Shown: one piece after another, positions 26,256-33,918 of the stretch
Position numbering within the stretch: position 1 is the first letter of the stretch
Layout of the letters: every line of letters begins with the position of its first letter
DNA from: Bradyrhizobium guangxiense
GTDB lineage: Bacteria; Pseudomonadota; Alphaproteobacteria; Rhizobiales; Xanthobacteraceae
Reading direction: 5' to 3'
Assembly: GCF_004114915.1 (NCBI RefSeq)
Contig: NZ_CP022219.1
Span: forward strand, 5,548,501-5,612,500
DNA length: 64,000 nt
The notes under the pieces: generated by a model
What the model was told of the DNA's origin: nothing
The model's database searches: none
The model's input: the letters and a program-made list of their open reading frames with translations, nothing else
Translations under genes and position numbers: made by a program

Positions 26256-27448
26256 GAGCTGAGCTCCTCGGTCAGAGAGGTGTCGCTCGCGCGCTCTTGC
26301 CACGAAGGAGACAATGCTCTCAGTTTCGATAGGATGTCCGGCAGCACGTGCAAGACGCGGTCGACCTCGTCGACCGTGGTTTCGCGTGACAGCGAAAAGC
26401 GGATCGCGCCGCGCAACGTCTGCGGCGGCACGTTCATCGCGCGCAGCACGTGCGAGGGCTCCATCGCCCCCGATGCGAAAGCCGATCCCAGCGAGGCGGC
26501 AATACCGGCACGGTTCAGATGGTGGATGATCGCCTCGCCCTCGACATGCTCGAAGGCGATGTTCGACGTATTGGGCAGCCGGTTCTTGACATCCCCCAGC
26601 ACCATGCAATGGCCGAGCTGCAAAATCCCCCGCTCCATCCGGTCGCGCAGCGTGGCGATCCCGGTCCGCTCCTGCTCCAGTTGGCTTACGGCGAGTTCGG
26701 CCGCCTTGCCGAGGCCGACGATGCCGGGAACGTTCTCGGTGCCGGCGCGGCGGCGACGCTCCTGCGGACCGCCGAGGATCAGCGGCTTGAACTTCGTGCC
26801 CTTGCGCACGTAGAGCGCGCCGATCCCCTTGGGGCCGTGCAGCTTATGGCCGGACAGCGACAGCATGTTGATCTCGGTGGCGCTCAGATCGATTGGGATC
26901 CGTCCAACCGCCTGCACGGCATCGGTGTGAAACAGCGCGCCGGCCGAACGGGCCATTTTTGCCAGGAACTCGACCGGGAAGACCGTGCCGGTCTCGTTGT
27001 TGGCCCACATCACGGAGGCGATCGCGGTGCGCGGACCGAGCGCGCGCTTGTAGGCCTCGATATCGAGCCGGCCGCGCCCGTCCACCGGGATGAGGTGGCT
27101 CCTGATGCCGCGGCGAGAGAGATCCTCTACCAGCGACAGCACCGCGGGATGCTCCACCGCGGTGGTGACGATCTCGTCGCGCCCCTCCTGCACGGCGAGC
27201 GCCGACAGGATCGCGGCATTGTCGGATTCGGTGCCGCCCGAGGTGAAGACGATCTCGTGATCGAACGCTGCGCCGATCAGGCCCTGGACGCTACGCCGCG
27301 CCTCCCTCATCGCCTGAGCGACGTTGCTGCCGAACGCATGCGCTGAGGACGCATTGCCGAACTGCTCCGAGAAGAACGGCAGCATCGCCGCGACGACGGA
27401 AGGATCCGTGCGGGTCGTCGCATTGTTGTCGAGATAGATCGGCCGCAC
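26252..27448 (-). CDS. nifS: Cysteine desulfurase NifS with Cys-to-Phe at the active site
   Basis: A 398-residue NifS with a GTG start at 27448 (GAGGGA upstream) and the canonical opening [18 protein letters not shown] is held by K202 ([12 protein letters not shown]). The mobile-loop sequence reads [17 protein letters not shown]: residue 324 is Phe (TTC) where NifS enzymes have the persulfide-forming Cys in GSAC. As read, the enzyme could bind PLP and cysteine but could not form the persulfide. Either this is a base error (TGC to TTC) or the copy is inactive and SufS (40557) supplies sulfur. It sits between nfu and nifT. Confidence 0.93.
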   Translation of the reverse strand: MRPIYLDNNATTRTDPSVVAAMLPFFSEQFGNASSAHAFGSNVAQAMREARRSVQGLIGAAFDHEIVFTSGGTESDNAAILSALAVQEGRDEIVTTAVEHPAVLSLVEDLSRRGIRSHLIPVDGRGRLDIEAYKRALGPRTAIASVMWANNETGTVFPVEFLAKMARSAGALFHTDAVQAVGRIPIDLSATEINMLSLSGHKLHGPKGIGALYVRKGTKFKPLILGGPQERRRRAGTENVPGIVGLGKAAELAVSQLEQERTGIATLRDRMERGILQLGHCMVLGDVKNRLPNTSNIAFEHVEGEAIIHHLNRAGIAASLGSAFASGAMEPSHVLRAMNVPPQTLRGAIRFSLSRETTVDEVDRVLHVLPDILSKLRALSPSWQERASDTSLTEELSS

Positions 27449-27477
27449 GGAATCCCTCGCTCGGTGTCGGGGCCTGC

Positions 27478-27771
27478 TCAGTGACGGGGCTTGGCCGCTC
27501 CGGCAACGGGAATCAGGCGGACGAACTCGCCGAGCCGTTCGATCAGGCGAGCCTGGATACCCTCCAGCGTCGCGCTGGCGAGCTTGCAGAACACGCAGGC
27601 CCCGGTGAGCCGAACCATGATCTTGTTGCCGTCGATCTCGAGCAATTCGCAATCACCACCGTCGCGCTTGAGATTGGGCCTGACCTCGTCGAGCACGGCG
27701 CGAATGATGCGCTCACGATCGCCAGGTTCGGCGACCGGCGCCTGCTTGAGATGTTCGGATTCGACGAGCAT
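27478..27771 (-). CDS. NifU C-terminal (Nfu) domain protein
   Basis: A 97-residue stand-alone Nfu domain (RIIRAVLDEVRPNLKRDGGD, CELLEIDGNKIMVRLTGACV, FCKLASATLEGIQ). The cluster-binding Cys pair is in ACVFCK. Full NifU has an IscU-like and a central [2Fe-2S] domain before this part; both are missing here. It probably carries a [4Fe-4S] cluster to nif targets. It lies between the iscA-like gene (41 bp) and nifS (29 bp). Confidence 0.9.
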   Translation of the reverse strand: MLVESEHLKQAPVAEPGDRERIIRAVLDEVRPNLKRDGGDCELLEIDGNKIMVRLTGACVFCKLASATLEGIQARLIERLGEFVRLIPVAGAAKPRH

Positions 27772-27812
27772 TTCAGATTCTCTCTCTTGCGGATCGGATC
27801 GAAGGGGACGGT

Positions 27813-28133
27813 TCAGCTGAATGACTTGCCGCAGGAGCAGCTCGACTTCGCGTTGGGATTGTCGAAGGTGAAACCGGACCCCTCCAGGGCGACGACGAAG
27901 TCGATCGTGGTGCCGTTGAGATGCTCGTGGCTCGCGTTGTCGACGAACACTTTCACGCCGCCGCGCTCGATCACGGTGTCGTCGGGCTTGGCTTCCTCGG
28001 CGAGGCCCATCATGTACTTGACCCCGGCGCAGCCGCCGGTCTCGACCATGATGCGCAAGCCGCTCGCCGGCTGCGCCGCGGAGGAGATCGCGGTCTTCAC
28101 CGCATTCACCGCGCTGTCCGTCAGGTTGATCAT
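27813..28133 (-). CDS. A-type Fe-S carrier (IscA/HesB) of the nifS operon
   Basis: A 106-residue A-type carrier (MINLTDSAVNAVKTAISSAA, VETGGCAGVKYMM) with all three ligand Cys: GGCAG and the C-terminal SSCSCGKSF. It assembles or transfers clusters to nif proteins. It is the first gene of iscA-nfu-nifS-nifT-sir2, with a perfect -24/-12 element upstream. Confidence 0.92.
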   Translation of the reverse strand: MINLTDSAVNAVKTAISSAAQPASGLRIMVETGGCAGVKYMMGLAEEAKPDDTVIERGGVKVFVDNASHEHLNGTTIDFVVALEGSGFTFDNPNAKSSCSCGKSFS

Positions 28134-28173
28134 CGCTCGCCCTCGCTGTCTGGGTCTGTTGCCAGATGGGATC

Positions 28174-28188
28174 GCAAGTCCCGTGCCA
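28174..28188 (-). promoter_or_regulatory. Sigma-54 promoter of the iscA-nifS operon
   Basis: Minus-strand TGGCACGGGACTTGC, a perfect TGGCACG-N4-TTGC, 40 bp upstream of the iscA-like start. Confidence 0.9.
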
Positions 28189-28252
28189 GAGCGCATATCC
28201 CTGAATCTGCTGAGTTTTCGCGAGGCGTCCGGGCTGTTGCTTTTGCGACGCG

Positions 28253-28268
28253 TGTCGGGTTTGCGACA
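28253..28268. promoter_or_regulatory. NifA activator site between divergent promoters
   Basis: Exact TGTCGGGTTTGCGACA, 64 bp above the iscA-nifS element and 119 bp above the plus-strand element at 28388. A TGT...ACG near-copy lies just beside it at 28235-28250. Confidence 0.83.
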
Positions 28269-28387
28269 GGCGGTCATGGCGACGCCGGGACGGGCGGAAC
28301 GGCAACGCGATACCGGACGCTGCGCCGCGATTGCGCAAAGCCGTCCGGATTCGCGCAGCATTCAAACTTTCGGCGCATGCGCGCGCG

Positions 28388-28402
28388 GTCGGCAAACTCC
28401 TT
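28388..28402 (+). promoter_or_regulatory. Possible sigma-54 promoter of the 28471 gene
   Basis: CGGCAAACTCCTTGC keeps GG-N10-GC and TTGC; it is 68 bp upstream of the gene start. Confidence 0.6.
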
Positions 28403-28470
28403 GCATAGGGGGGATCGAAACCTTCGCGCCGGCGGACAGCCGCGCGGCAGATGAGACGAGGAGAGATGTC

Positions 28471-29061
28471 ATGACGTCGATCGACAACACCGCCCTTGGC
28501 CGCCTGGACAAGGAGGGCCGGCTCTTGAACGCGGTGCTGAAGGGCGACACCACCAAACCGGGCCGGTTCGGTTTCCGCGGCGACATCGCGCTGAAATTCC
28601 AGACTCAGGTCGCCGACGAGAAGCGTCCGCCGGATTATTCGATCGAGCAGGTGCTCACCGTGGCGCAGGAGGGCGAGGCCACCATCCCGGTGCTTGCCGG
28701 CTACCTGCATTCCTTCGCCTATCTCGCCGACGTCGCCAAGGTGCTGGACGGCGCGCTCAGCCCGAAGGGCAGCTATTTCATGTTCTGCAATAACATCGAC
28801 TTCCTGGCGAAATACCGCACCAAGATCGGCGATATCGAGTTCCGGGTGCTGCCGTGTGACGAATCCACGGTGTGGAAGGAGATGATGGACCTCGCCGGCG
28901 TCGACAAGAACGACATCAAGAAGCTCGATACCGCCGGCAAGCTCGATTACCTGCTCGACGCTGCCAAGGGTCTCGACGGCTCCTATACCGATATCTCCTA
29001 CGAGGAGGGCGTTGCGAAGATGGAGCCGGTGAAGAACCGTAACGAGAACCGTCCGGTCTGA
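28471..29061 (+). CDS. Nif-linked protein of unknown function (196 aa)
   Basis: A 196-residue soluble protein I do not recognise. Recognisable stretches are LGRLDKEGRLLNAVLKGDTT, KPGRFGFRGDIALKFQTQVA, EQVLTVAQEGEATIPVLAGY and NNIDFLAKYRTKIGDIEFRV. There is no signal peptide, membrane segment or Cys cluster motif. The start at 28471 has GAGGAGAG eight bases upstream. It has its own sigma-54-like promoter and shares a NifA site with the divergent iscA-nifS operon, so a role in nitrogen fixation is likely. It ends in a shared hairpin with the convergent Rieske gene. Confidence 0.75.
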   Translation: MTSIDNTALGRLDKEGRLLNAVLKGDTTKPGRFGFRGDIALKFQTQVADEKRPPDYSIEQVLTVAQEGEATIPVLAGYLHSFAYLADVAKVLDGALSPKGSYFMFCNNIDFLAKYRTKIGDIEFRVLPCDESTVWKEMMDLAGVDKNDIKKLDTAGKLDYLLDAAKGLDGSYTDISYEEGVAKMEPVKNRNENRPV

Positions 29062-29077
29062 CGCGTCTGCGTCAGAC
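29056..29077. terminator. Bidirectional hairpin between convergent genes
   Basis: GTCTGACGC pairs with GCGTCAGAC over a 4-base GTCT loop. It covers the stop codons of both the 28471 gene and the Rieske gene, so it can end both transcripts. Confidence 0.7.
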
Positions 29078-29476
29078 TTCCTCCTCGCAGGCCGTTTCAT
29101 CGTCCTCCACCAGCGTCACGCCGGTGACGCAAATATCGCCGTCAAGCACGGCGAGAGCGATCGGCGTCAGGCTCTCGCCCTTGCACGGCCCATCGACACA
29201 ACGGCCCGTGCCGAGCTCGAAGGCGGCGCCGTGCTTCCCGCACAGCAGCCTTGTGCCGTTACCATCCAGGAACTGGTTGCGTTCCCAGTCCAGGTTCACG
29301 CCGTTGTGGGGGCAGCGGTTGAGATAGCCGAACACCTGCTTGCCCCAGCGCACGATGACGATCGGCCAGGGCCGCGGCGCGCCGTCCTCGCCGACGATCA
29401 TGAGATGAAAGCCGATCGCCCGCTGGCTCGGAATGTCGTTGAAAGCGCAGATCGCATAAGCGGTATTCTGGTCCAT
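29072..29476 (-). CDS. Rieske [2Fe-2S] protein 2
   Basis: A 134-residue Rieske-type ferredoxin, paralogue of 17999-18448. The ligand motifs are NRCPHNGVNL and LLCGKHGAAF, then GRCVDGPCKGESLTPIAL. The tail is acidic (EDDETACEEEV). It stands alone on its strand, between a hairpin and a promoter region that contains an exact NifA site. Confidence 0.87.
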   Translation of the reverse strand: MDQNTAYAICAFNDIPSQRAIGFHLMIVGEDGAPRPWPIVIVRWGKQVFGYLNRCPHNGVNLDWERNQFLDGNGTRLLCGKHGAAFELGTGRCVDGPCKGESLTPIALAVLDGDICVTGVTLVEDDETACEEEV

Positions 29477-29515
29477 GCTGCCCTCGTTCGCGGCCGGGTA
29501 TTTTCAAAGCGTTGC

Positions 29516-29530
29516 AAGAATCGCGCTAGG
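29516..29530 (-). promoter_or_regulatory. Weak -24/-12-like element before Rieske 2
   Basis: Minus-strand TAGCGCGATTCTTGC has TTGC at -12 but AG instead of GG at -24. It is listed only because an exact NifA site lies 27 bp upstream. Confidence 0.3.
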
Positions 29531-29557
29531 CCAGCGTAGCGCGCTGGCTTGGGTCTG

Positions 29558-29573
29558 TCTGGAATCCGACAGG
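29558..29573. promoter_or_regulatory. NifA activator site between Rieske 2 and the 29734 operon
   Basis: Exact TGTCTGGAATCCGACA in the divergent gap. A plus-strand element, TGGCATGGAAATTGA at 29683, lies 109 bp away. Confidence 0.75.
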
Positions 29574-29682
29574 TGCGCCTTCGTTGTCGGAATGACCTGG
29601 CTTGGACGGCATAAGGGCGCGCGTTGCGCGCCGATTCCTTCATATTCCGGACCGCATTGGCTCCCGCGACACGAGCGCAAGA

Positions 29683-29697
29683 TGGCATGGAAATTGA
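29683..29697 (+). promoter_or_regulatory. Weak -24/-12-like element before the 29734 operon
   Basis: TGGCATGGAAATTGA has a good -24 box but GA instead of GC at -12. It is 36 bp upstream of the gene start. Confidence 0.35.
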
Positions 29698-29733
29698 TGT
29701 TGCTCAGTCAGGCCCTTCGGCATGGAGAACGAC

Positions 29734-30180
29734 ATGAACGTTGCGTCTGAATTTGCCGCCTGCTCGGAAGAGGAGATCAAGGCGCTGCTCGACGGCGGCA
29801 CGCTGACCGTCTACTCGGTCGCGCGCCCGATCACCGCCGACCGTCCGGTCGATCGCAGCGCAGTGCTCGCCACCTTCAAATTCGCAAGCCCCGCTTTCGA
29901 CGGCGATGGCGGCGTAAGCCTCGCGGCCAACCCGGTGCCGGCGAGCAGCGTCGGCACGCCAGGCTTTGCACGTGCCTGCAAGGCCGACGGCACTGTGGTC
30001 GCGGATTTCTCCGCCGGGCCTGGCCCGCGCGAGATCAAGTTCACCGAGGTCTCGTGCTCGCAAGGCGCCCCCGTGAAGATCGTCGCGTTCAAGTTCATCG
30101 CCGAAGGCTGCTGGCCGGAGCGCCCGGACTATTACGATGCGCATCCCCGTCCCGGCTTTGCCATGCCGCTGGTGCCGTGA
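29734..30180 (+). CDS. Nif-linked protein of unknown function (148 aa)
   Basis: A 148-residue protein I do not recognise (MNVASEFAACSEEEIKALLD, VLATFKFASPAFDGDGGVSL, KFTEVSCSQGAPVKIVAFKF). The ATG at 29734 has GGAGA upstream; the ATG at 29722 has none. It overlaps the next gene by one base (TGATG). The three plus-strand genes here form a compact operon under a candidate NifA site. Confidence 0.7.
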   Translation: MNVASEFAACSEEEIKALLDGGTLTVYSVARPITADRPVDRSAVLATFKFASPAFDGDGGVSLAANPVPASSVGTPGFARACKADGTVVADFSAGPGPREIKFTEVSCSQGAPVKIVAFKFIAEGCWPERPDYYDAHPRPGFAMPLVP

Positions 30181-30440
30181 TGCCTGCGCTGGCGAACGAG
30201 CACGTCCTGTCCGACGGCGACAGGTTCGAGCTGCGGGCGAACGTCGACCGGTCCGTCTTCGTGCTGCGGTCGAAGGCCGACTTCTTCATCGCGCGTCTGG
30301 CGGGGGAAGAGGCCATACGCTTCGAGGCCGATTATCATGCCGTACGGCAGCAACATCCCGCCTGGAGGCCCGATCAGGCGCTGGCCCGGCTCTGGGACGA
30401 GGACGGCTACATGTGGTACGCGGCGCAGGAGGCCGAGTGA
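30180..30440 (+). CDS. Small nif-linked protein of unknown function (86 aa)
   Basis: An 86-residue protein (MPALANEHVLSDGDRFELRA, NVDRSVFVLRSKADFFIARL, LARLWDEDGYMWYAAQEAE) with no recognised domain. Its ATG overlaps the preceding stop by one base (TGATG), indicating translational coupling, and the next gene starts 2 bp after its stop. Confidence 0.68.
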   Translation: MPALANEHVLSDGDRFELRANVDRSVFVLRSKADFFIARLAGEEAIRFEADYHAVRQQHPAWRPDQALARLWDEDGYMWYAAQEAE

Positions 30441-30442
30441 CG

Positions 30443-30757
30443 ATGGCGATACTGGTCAAGACCACGCAGGACGGCCGCAAGCTCGAGGTCGTCGGGCTCG
30501 CGATCACGCTGGGCGGCAAGCTCGAAGCCAATGAGCTGGTCGAGGTGAAGGATCATCCCTATCGCCGCGCGATCCGCGCCGCCGCACCGGAGGCGAGCCA
30601 CATTGCCGGCCGCGTGCCCCTGACCCCCGAGGAAGCCGAAATCGTGCTCGCCGCGTTCAAGCAGGCGGAAGCCGACATGCTCGCCAATCCCGTCGCCATT
30701 CACGAACGTTTCCGCATCGCTGCGATGATGAAGGCGCGCGAACAGGGGATCGAGTAG
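30443..30757 (+). CDS. Small nif-linked protein of unknown function (104 aa)
   Basis: A 104-residue soluble protein (MAILVKTTQDGRKLEVVGLA, KLEANELVEVKDHPYRRAIR, LTPEEAEIVLAAFKQAEADM). I recognise no family. It is the third gene of the 29734 operon and converges with hspQ at a 19-bp gap. Confidence 0.68.
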   Translation: MAILVKTTQDGRKLEVVGLAITLGGKLEANELVEVKDHPYRRAIRAAAPEASHIAGRVPLTPEEAEIVLAAFKQAEADMLANPVAIHERFRIAAMMKAREQGIE

Positions 30758-30776
30758 AGCGGGAGCCCCGCGGGCG

Positions 30777-31094
30777 TCAGTTCAGCGCGTGCCTGCGCCG
30801 GCGATAGCGGCCTGCCTCGCCGACCTCGAACATCGCCCCAATCCCGGGATGGCTGACAGGCTCGCCGGACTCATCGGGCTCGAGGTCGCGTTCCGCTATG
30901 CAGGCCACATAGGGGATCTCGTCGTCTTCGGCGAACAGCCGGTAGACCAGGCCCGTCGCCGTCCCGTCGGGCACGACTTCGCCATCCGTGCCGGCAAACG
31001 ACGTATCGACGTCGAAAATGACGCCCCGCATCGCATAGAGCCGATGACGGATCACTTGGCCGATATTGTACCTTGCGAACCTGGTCTTGGTCAT
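30777..31094 (-). CDS. hspQ: HspQ / YccV-like protein
   Basis: A 105-residue YccV-like beta-barrel protein (ARYNIGQVIRHRLYAMRGVI, FDVDTSFAGTDGEV, YRLFAEDDEIPYVACIAERD). HspQ acts as a protease (Lon) specificity enhancer in enterobacteria; related proteins bind hemimethylated DNA. Here it is the last gene of the nifDKENX run, 20 bp after fdxB, so a dedicated quality-control role in nitrogenase turnover is possible (inference). Confidence 0.88.
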   Translation of the reverse strand: MTKTRFARYNIGQVIRHRLYAMRGVIFDVDTSFAGTDGEVVPDGTATGLVYRLFAEDDEIPYVACIAERDLEPDESGEPVSHPGIGAMFEVGEAGRYRRRRHALN

Positions 31095-31114
31095 CGCTGC
31101 CTCCGCCGCGGCGC

Positions 31115-31402
31115 TCAGGCCGCCGCAGGGACGTGGGTCTGGCAGTTGGTCGGGCAGACCCGCGCGCAGGCACCGCAGCCGATGCAGGCGCCCTCGTCGT
31201 TCATCACCATGACCTTCTTCTCGACCTCGTCATCGTCGTCGTCGAGGTCGACCATCTCGCCATCTTCGTTGATGCCCTTCAGCGTCATGACCTCGCGGCC
31301 GCAGCCCTTGTAGCAGCGGCCCCAGCCGATGCACTTCTGGGCATCGATCGACACCAGATAGTCCGGCTTCCAGTCGCGGCCGTCGCGGGTTGCGTAGGAC
31401 AT
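31115..31402 (-). CDS. fdxB: Nif-specific ferredoxin III (FdxB) with one altered Cys
   Basis: A 95-residue FdxB (KPDYLVSIDAQKCIGWGRCY, KGCGREVMTLKGINEDGEMV, CIGCGACARVCPTNCQTHVP). The C-terminal motif is complete. In the N-terminal motif, residue 2 of the expected C-x2-C pair is Trp (CIGWGRCYKGCG; TGG codon at 31322-31324), so one cluster may lack a ligand. An acidic insert (DLDDDDDEVE) separates the motifs. It is an electron carrier in FeMo-co assembly or to nitrogenase. It follows the DUF683 gene after 13 bp. Confidence 0.92.
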   Translation of the reverse strand: MSYATRDGRDWKPDYLVSIDAQKCIGWGRCYKGCGREVMTLKGINEDGEMVDLDDDDDEVEKKVMVMNDEGACIGCGACARVCPTNCQTHVPAAA

Positions 31403-31415
31403 GGTCGGGGTCCGG

Positions 31416-31616
31416 TTATGCCTTTTCCAGCGTCTTGAGGTCCTCGCGCTTGCGCTCGAGCTCGGCGAAGGCGTCGTGGGCCTTCTGCGCCACGCTCAGG
31501 ATCGAGGTCCAGTTGATCGGCAGCTCCTCCGAGAGATCATGGAGGTCCATCTTGGCCTGCGTGGCCTTGGCCGACAGCTTCTTGATCTCGGCCTTCAGGG
31601 TTTCAAGATCGCTCAT
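31416..31616 (-). CDS. DUF683 (CCE_0567-like) nif protein
   Basis: A 66-residue helical-hairpin protein (MSDLETLKAEIKKLSAKATQ, AKMDLHDLSEELPINWTSIL, AFAELERKREDLKTLEKA). DUF683 proteins are regularly encoded between nifX/DUF269 and fdxB; the function is unknown, with weak hints of a metal or protein binding coiled coil. GAGG upstream supports the start at 31616. Confidence 0.88.
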   Translation of the reverse strand: MSDLETLKAEIKKLSAKATQAKMDLHDLSEELPINWTSILSVAQKAHDAFAELERKREDLKTLEKA

Positions 31617-31625
31617 GCTCAAACC

Positions 31626-32096
31626 TCAATAGTTCGCCACATCGGGAAATCTGCGGATCATCTCAACCCCGCCCGCGACATATTTGTCGCCTTCGGCGGC
31701 AAGCTTGCCGAGATTGTCGAAGCCGAACCGATGGACGTCGCGCAGCTGCTTGTTGACGACGATGAGCCGGCCGCCGATCAGGACCATGCGGCCAAAGCCT
31801 TCATGATGCATCTTCAGCATCGGCGAGATCATCACGCCGGTCACCTTCTCGATCGAGAGCGCGACCGCATTGAAGAACAGCTCCATGCGCCAGATCGTGT
31901 CCGGGTCGGGATCGCCGACGATTGGAAGCGCACGGCGCTTCTCCTTGTCGAGGATGTAGGGCTCGAGCAGATCGAGGTCCTTCTTGCCCTCCCAGGCGCC
32001 ATGGGTGTCCTGCGCCCGCCAGATCTTGACGAGCTCCTTGACGAACGGCGCCTCGGCCGCGGCGTCGGGTTGAACGAGTTCAGCCGCCTCTGACAT
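31626..32096 (-). CDS. NifX-associated nitrogen fixation protein (DUF269)
   Basis: A 156-residue DUF269 protein ([77 protein letters not shown]). It is always nif-linked, normally right after nifX, and probably helps FeMo-co maturation or transfer. It starts 11 bp after nifX and precedes the DUF683 gene by 9 bp. Confidence 0.92.
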   Translation of the reverse strand: MSEAAELVQPDAAAEAPFVKELVKIWRAQDTHGAWEGKKDLDLLEPYILDKEKRRALPIVGDPDPDTIWRMELFFNAVALSIEKVTGVMISPMLKMHHEGFGRMVLIGGRLIVVNKQLRDVHRFGFDNLGKLAAEGDKYVAGGVEMIRRFPDVANY

Positions 32097-32107
32097 GATG
32101 GTGTCCT

Positions 32108-32503
32108 TCAGTCTTCGAAATCAAAGCTGCGTTCCTGGCCTTTGGCGAGCACCTTGCGCAGCCAGGGCGGGGGCGAGCCTTTCAGCACGTCCTCGAGCTT
32201 GACACAGAGGTCGTCGATCGCCTCGGGCTGCGTCACCTTCATCGGGTGGATGTTGTTGGCGACGACCCGTGCTGCGCCAGAGCCGCCGATCGCGGCGACA
32301 TAGAGGATCACGCAATCCCTGATCGCCTCGATCTTCGGCGCCAGCTTGTCCTCGTTGCCGTCCTCCTTGAGGTCGCCGTCGAACTGGATCGCCTCGACGA
32401 AGTGATGGCCGTCCGGATTGACGTCGTAGATGGCGATATTCTTGGCCCAGCCGAAATGCGCATCGACGCGCTTCAGGTCCTGGGTGGCAAAGGCGACTTT
32501 CAT
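32108..32503 (-). CDS. nifX: NifX, FeMo-co precursor carrier
   Basis: A 131-residue NifX ([60 protein letters not shown]). It binds NifB-co/VK-cluster on the way to NifEN. It lies 22 bp after nifN. Confidence 0.95.
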   Translation of the reverse strand: MKVAFATQDLKRVDAHFGWAKNIAIYDVNPDGHHFVEAIQFDGDLKEDGNEDKLAPKIEAIRDCVILYVAAIGGSGAARVVANNIHPMKVTQPEAIDDLCVKLEDVLKGSPPPWLRKVLAKGQERSFDFED

Positions 32504-32525
32504 CGGTCTGGTCCCTCTTCTTGCG

Positions 32526-33908
32526 TCAATGCAGTTGCGGCGGGACGACCTGGAGGCCGCTGTCCGTGGTCCGCCAGGTGTCGGGCGTCGGCTGGTGGTT
32601 GGCCTCGCGGTCGGCGATGACGAGGTTGGCGAGGTCGAAGATCAGATCGCGCGTGCCGCGGTAGCCGACCGACAGCTGGTGCCCGGCGCAAAGCCGATCG
32701 AACATCGGAAAGCCCGCCCGATAGAACGGGATCTTGAGGCGCGAGGCGGCCTGGCGGCCGTGCGAATGAGTGATGAGGAGATCGCAGTCGCGCGCCTTGG
32801 CGAGCTCTTCGAGATCCTCGAGGTCGCCGATCAGGACCTCCTGTGTCCTGACGCGCTCGAGCACGGGCGAGACCGTCGTTGTCACGGCGACCGCGACCTC
32901 GGCGCCCATCTCGTGCAGCATGCTGGAGAGATCGAACAGCAGGTCCGGCTCGGCACCGATCGCAAGCTTGCGCCCGCCAATGTGGAAATGCGCGTCCAGC
33001 ATCGCGTCCGCGAGCTGACCGCGCTGGCGGCGGTACTTCGCCGGCACCGGCCGGCCGCTGATCTCGCTGAGGAAGGCGATGAATTCGTCGTTGGGGATGA
33101 GGCCGCAGAGCCGCTCGAACAGGCGGAACGGCACTCCGGCCCTCTTTTGCATGGCTTCCGCCGCGCGCTGCATCTGCGCGCCGATCGCGATCGTCCAGGC
33201 CGCCTGCCCCATGGTGGCGATCTCATCGACCCCGATGCCGCCGATCGTGGTCGGCGTGAATTCATCCGGGATGTGGCCGTCGAGCGAGCCGGCAAGATCG
33301 GGCAAGAATGCCGGCTTGAGCCCAAAGTCCTCGAAGATCGTGCGTAGCTCGTCGAGATCGCCGGGCGTGAGATGGCAGCCCGGCAGGACGTTCACACGCG
33401 CCGGATCGCGAACAGCCGCGGCCTCGACGGGATCGACCAGCACCTCGACCATGCGCGCGACGGTCTTCTCCCAGCCGTCCTGGAACGCGTCCTTGAAATC
33501 AGGCGTGGCGACGTAGACGAGCGGGAATTTCTCGAGGTGCGGATGCTTTTGCCGGATCAAGCGGATGAAGCCTTCGACATCGTCGCCCTTGGTCTCGGTG
33601 ACGCCGGTCGAGTTGATGCCGATGATCTCCGGCTTGGTGCGATTGTAGATGTTGAGGATCGCCTGCTCGACATTCTCATAGCCGCCGAGCACGGTCGCGA
33701 CCTCGCTCATCGCGGTGGTCTGCATCGGCACGGCTTCCTTGAAGTGCCGCACGAACAAGGTCAGGCCGAACGAGGTGCAGCCTTGCGAGCCGTGCAGCAG
33801 CGGCATCGCGCCGCGCAAGCCCATGAAAGCGAATGATCCGCCGATCGGCTGGCTCATCTTGAGCGGATTGACCGAGCAGGCCTTCTTGGACGTGGTGACG
33901 ATCGCCAT
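32526..33908 (-). CDS. nifN: NifN, FeMo-co scaffold beta subunit
   Basis: A 460-residue NifN, paralogous to NifK and partner of NifE in the NifEN scaffold where NifB-co is matured with Mo and homocitrate. The N-terminus has KKACSVNPLKMSQPIGG and HGSQGCTSFGLT with the cluster Cys, and INSTGVTETKGDDVEGF follows. The start at 33908 follows from homology; nifE ends at 33919, 10 bp upstream. Confidence 0.97.
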   Translation of the reverse strand: MAIVTTSKKACSVNPLKMSQPIGGSFAFMGLRGAMPLLHGSQGCTSFGLTLFVRHFKEAVPMQTTAMSEVATVLGGYENVEQAILNIYNRTKPEIIGINSTGVTETKGDDVEGFIRLIRQKHPHLEKFPLVYVATPDFKDAFQDGWEKTVARMVEVLVDPVEAAAVRDPARVNVLPGCHLTPGDLDELRTIFEDFGLKPAFLPDLAGSLDGHIPDEFTPTTIGGIGVDEIATMGQAAWTIAIGAQMQRAAEAMQKRAGVPFRLFERLCGLIPNDEFIAFLSEISGRPVPAKYRRQRGQLADAMLDAHFHIGGRKLAIGAEPDLLFDLSSMLHEMGAEVAVAVTTTVSPVLERVRTQEVLIGDLEDLEELAKARDCDLLITHSHGRQAASRLKIPFYRAGFPMFDRLCAGHQLSVGYRGTRDLIFDLANLVIADREANHQPTPDTWRTTDSGLQVVPPQLH

Positions 33909-33918
33909 GGCCGCGCGC

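Noticed and set aside
27481..28470. N-terminal extension of the 28471 gene by some 330 codons
   Set aside because: It runs antisense through nfu and the iscA-like gene and across a perfect sigma-54 promoter. The ATG at 28471 has a good ribosome binding site and starts a normal protein.
29516..29530. Firm sigma-54 call for Rieske 2
   Set aside because: The GG of the -24 box is AG. Kept only as a low-confidence element because of the adjacent exact NifA site.
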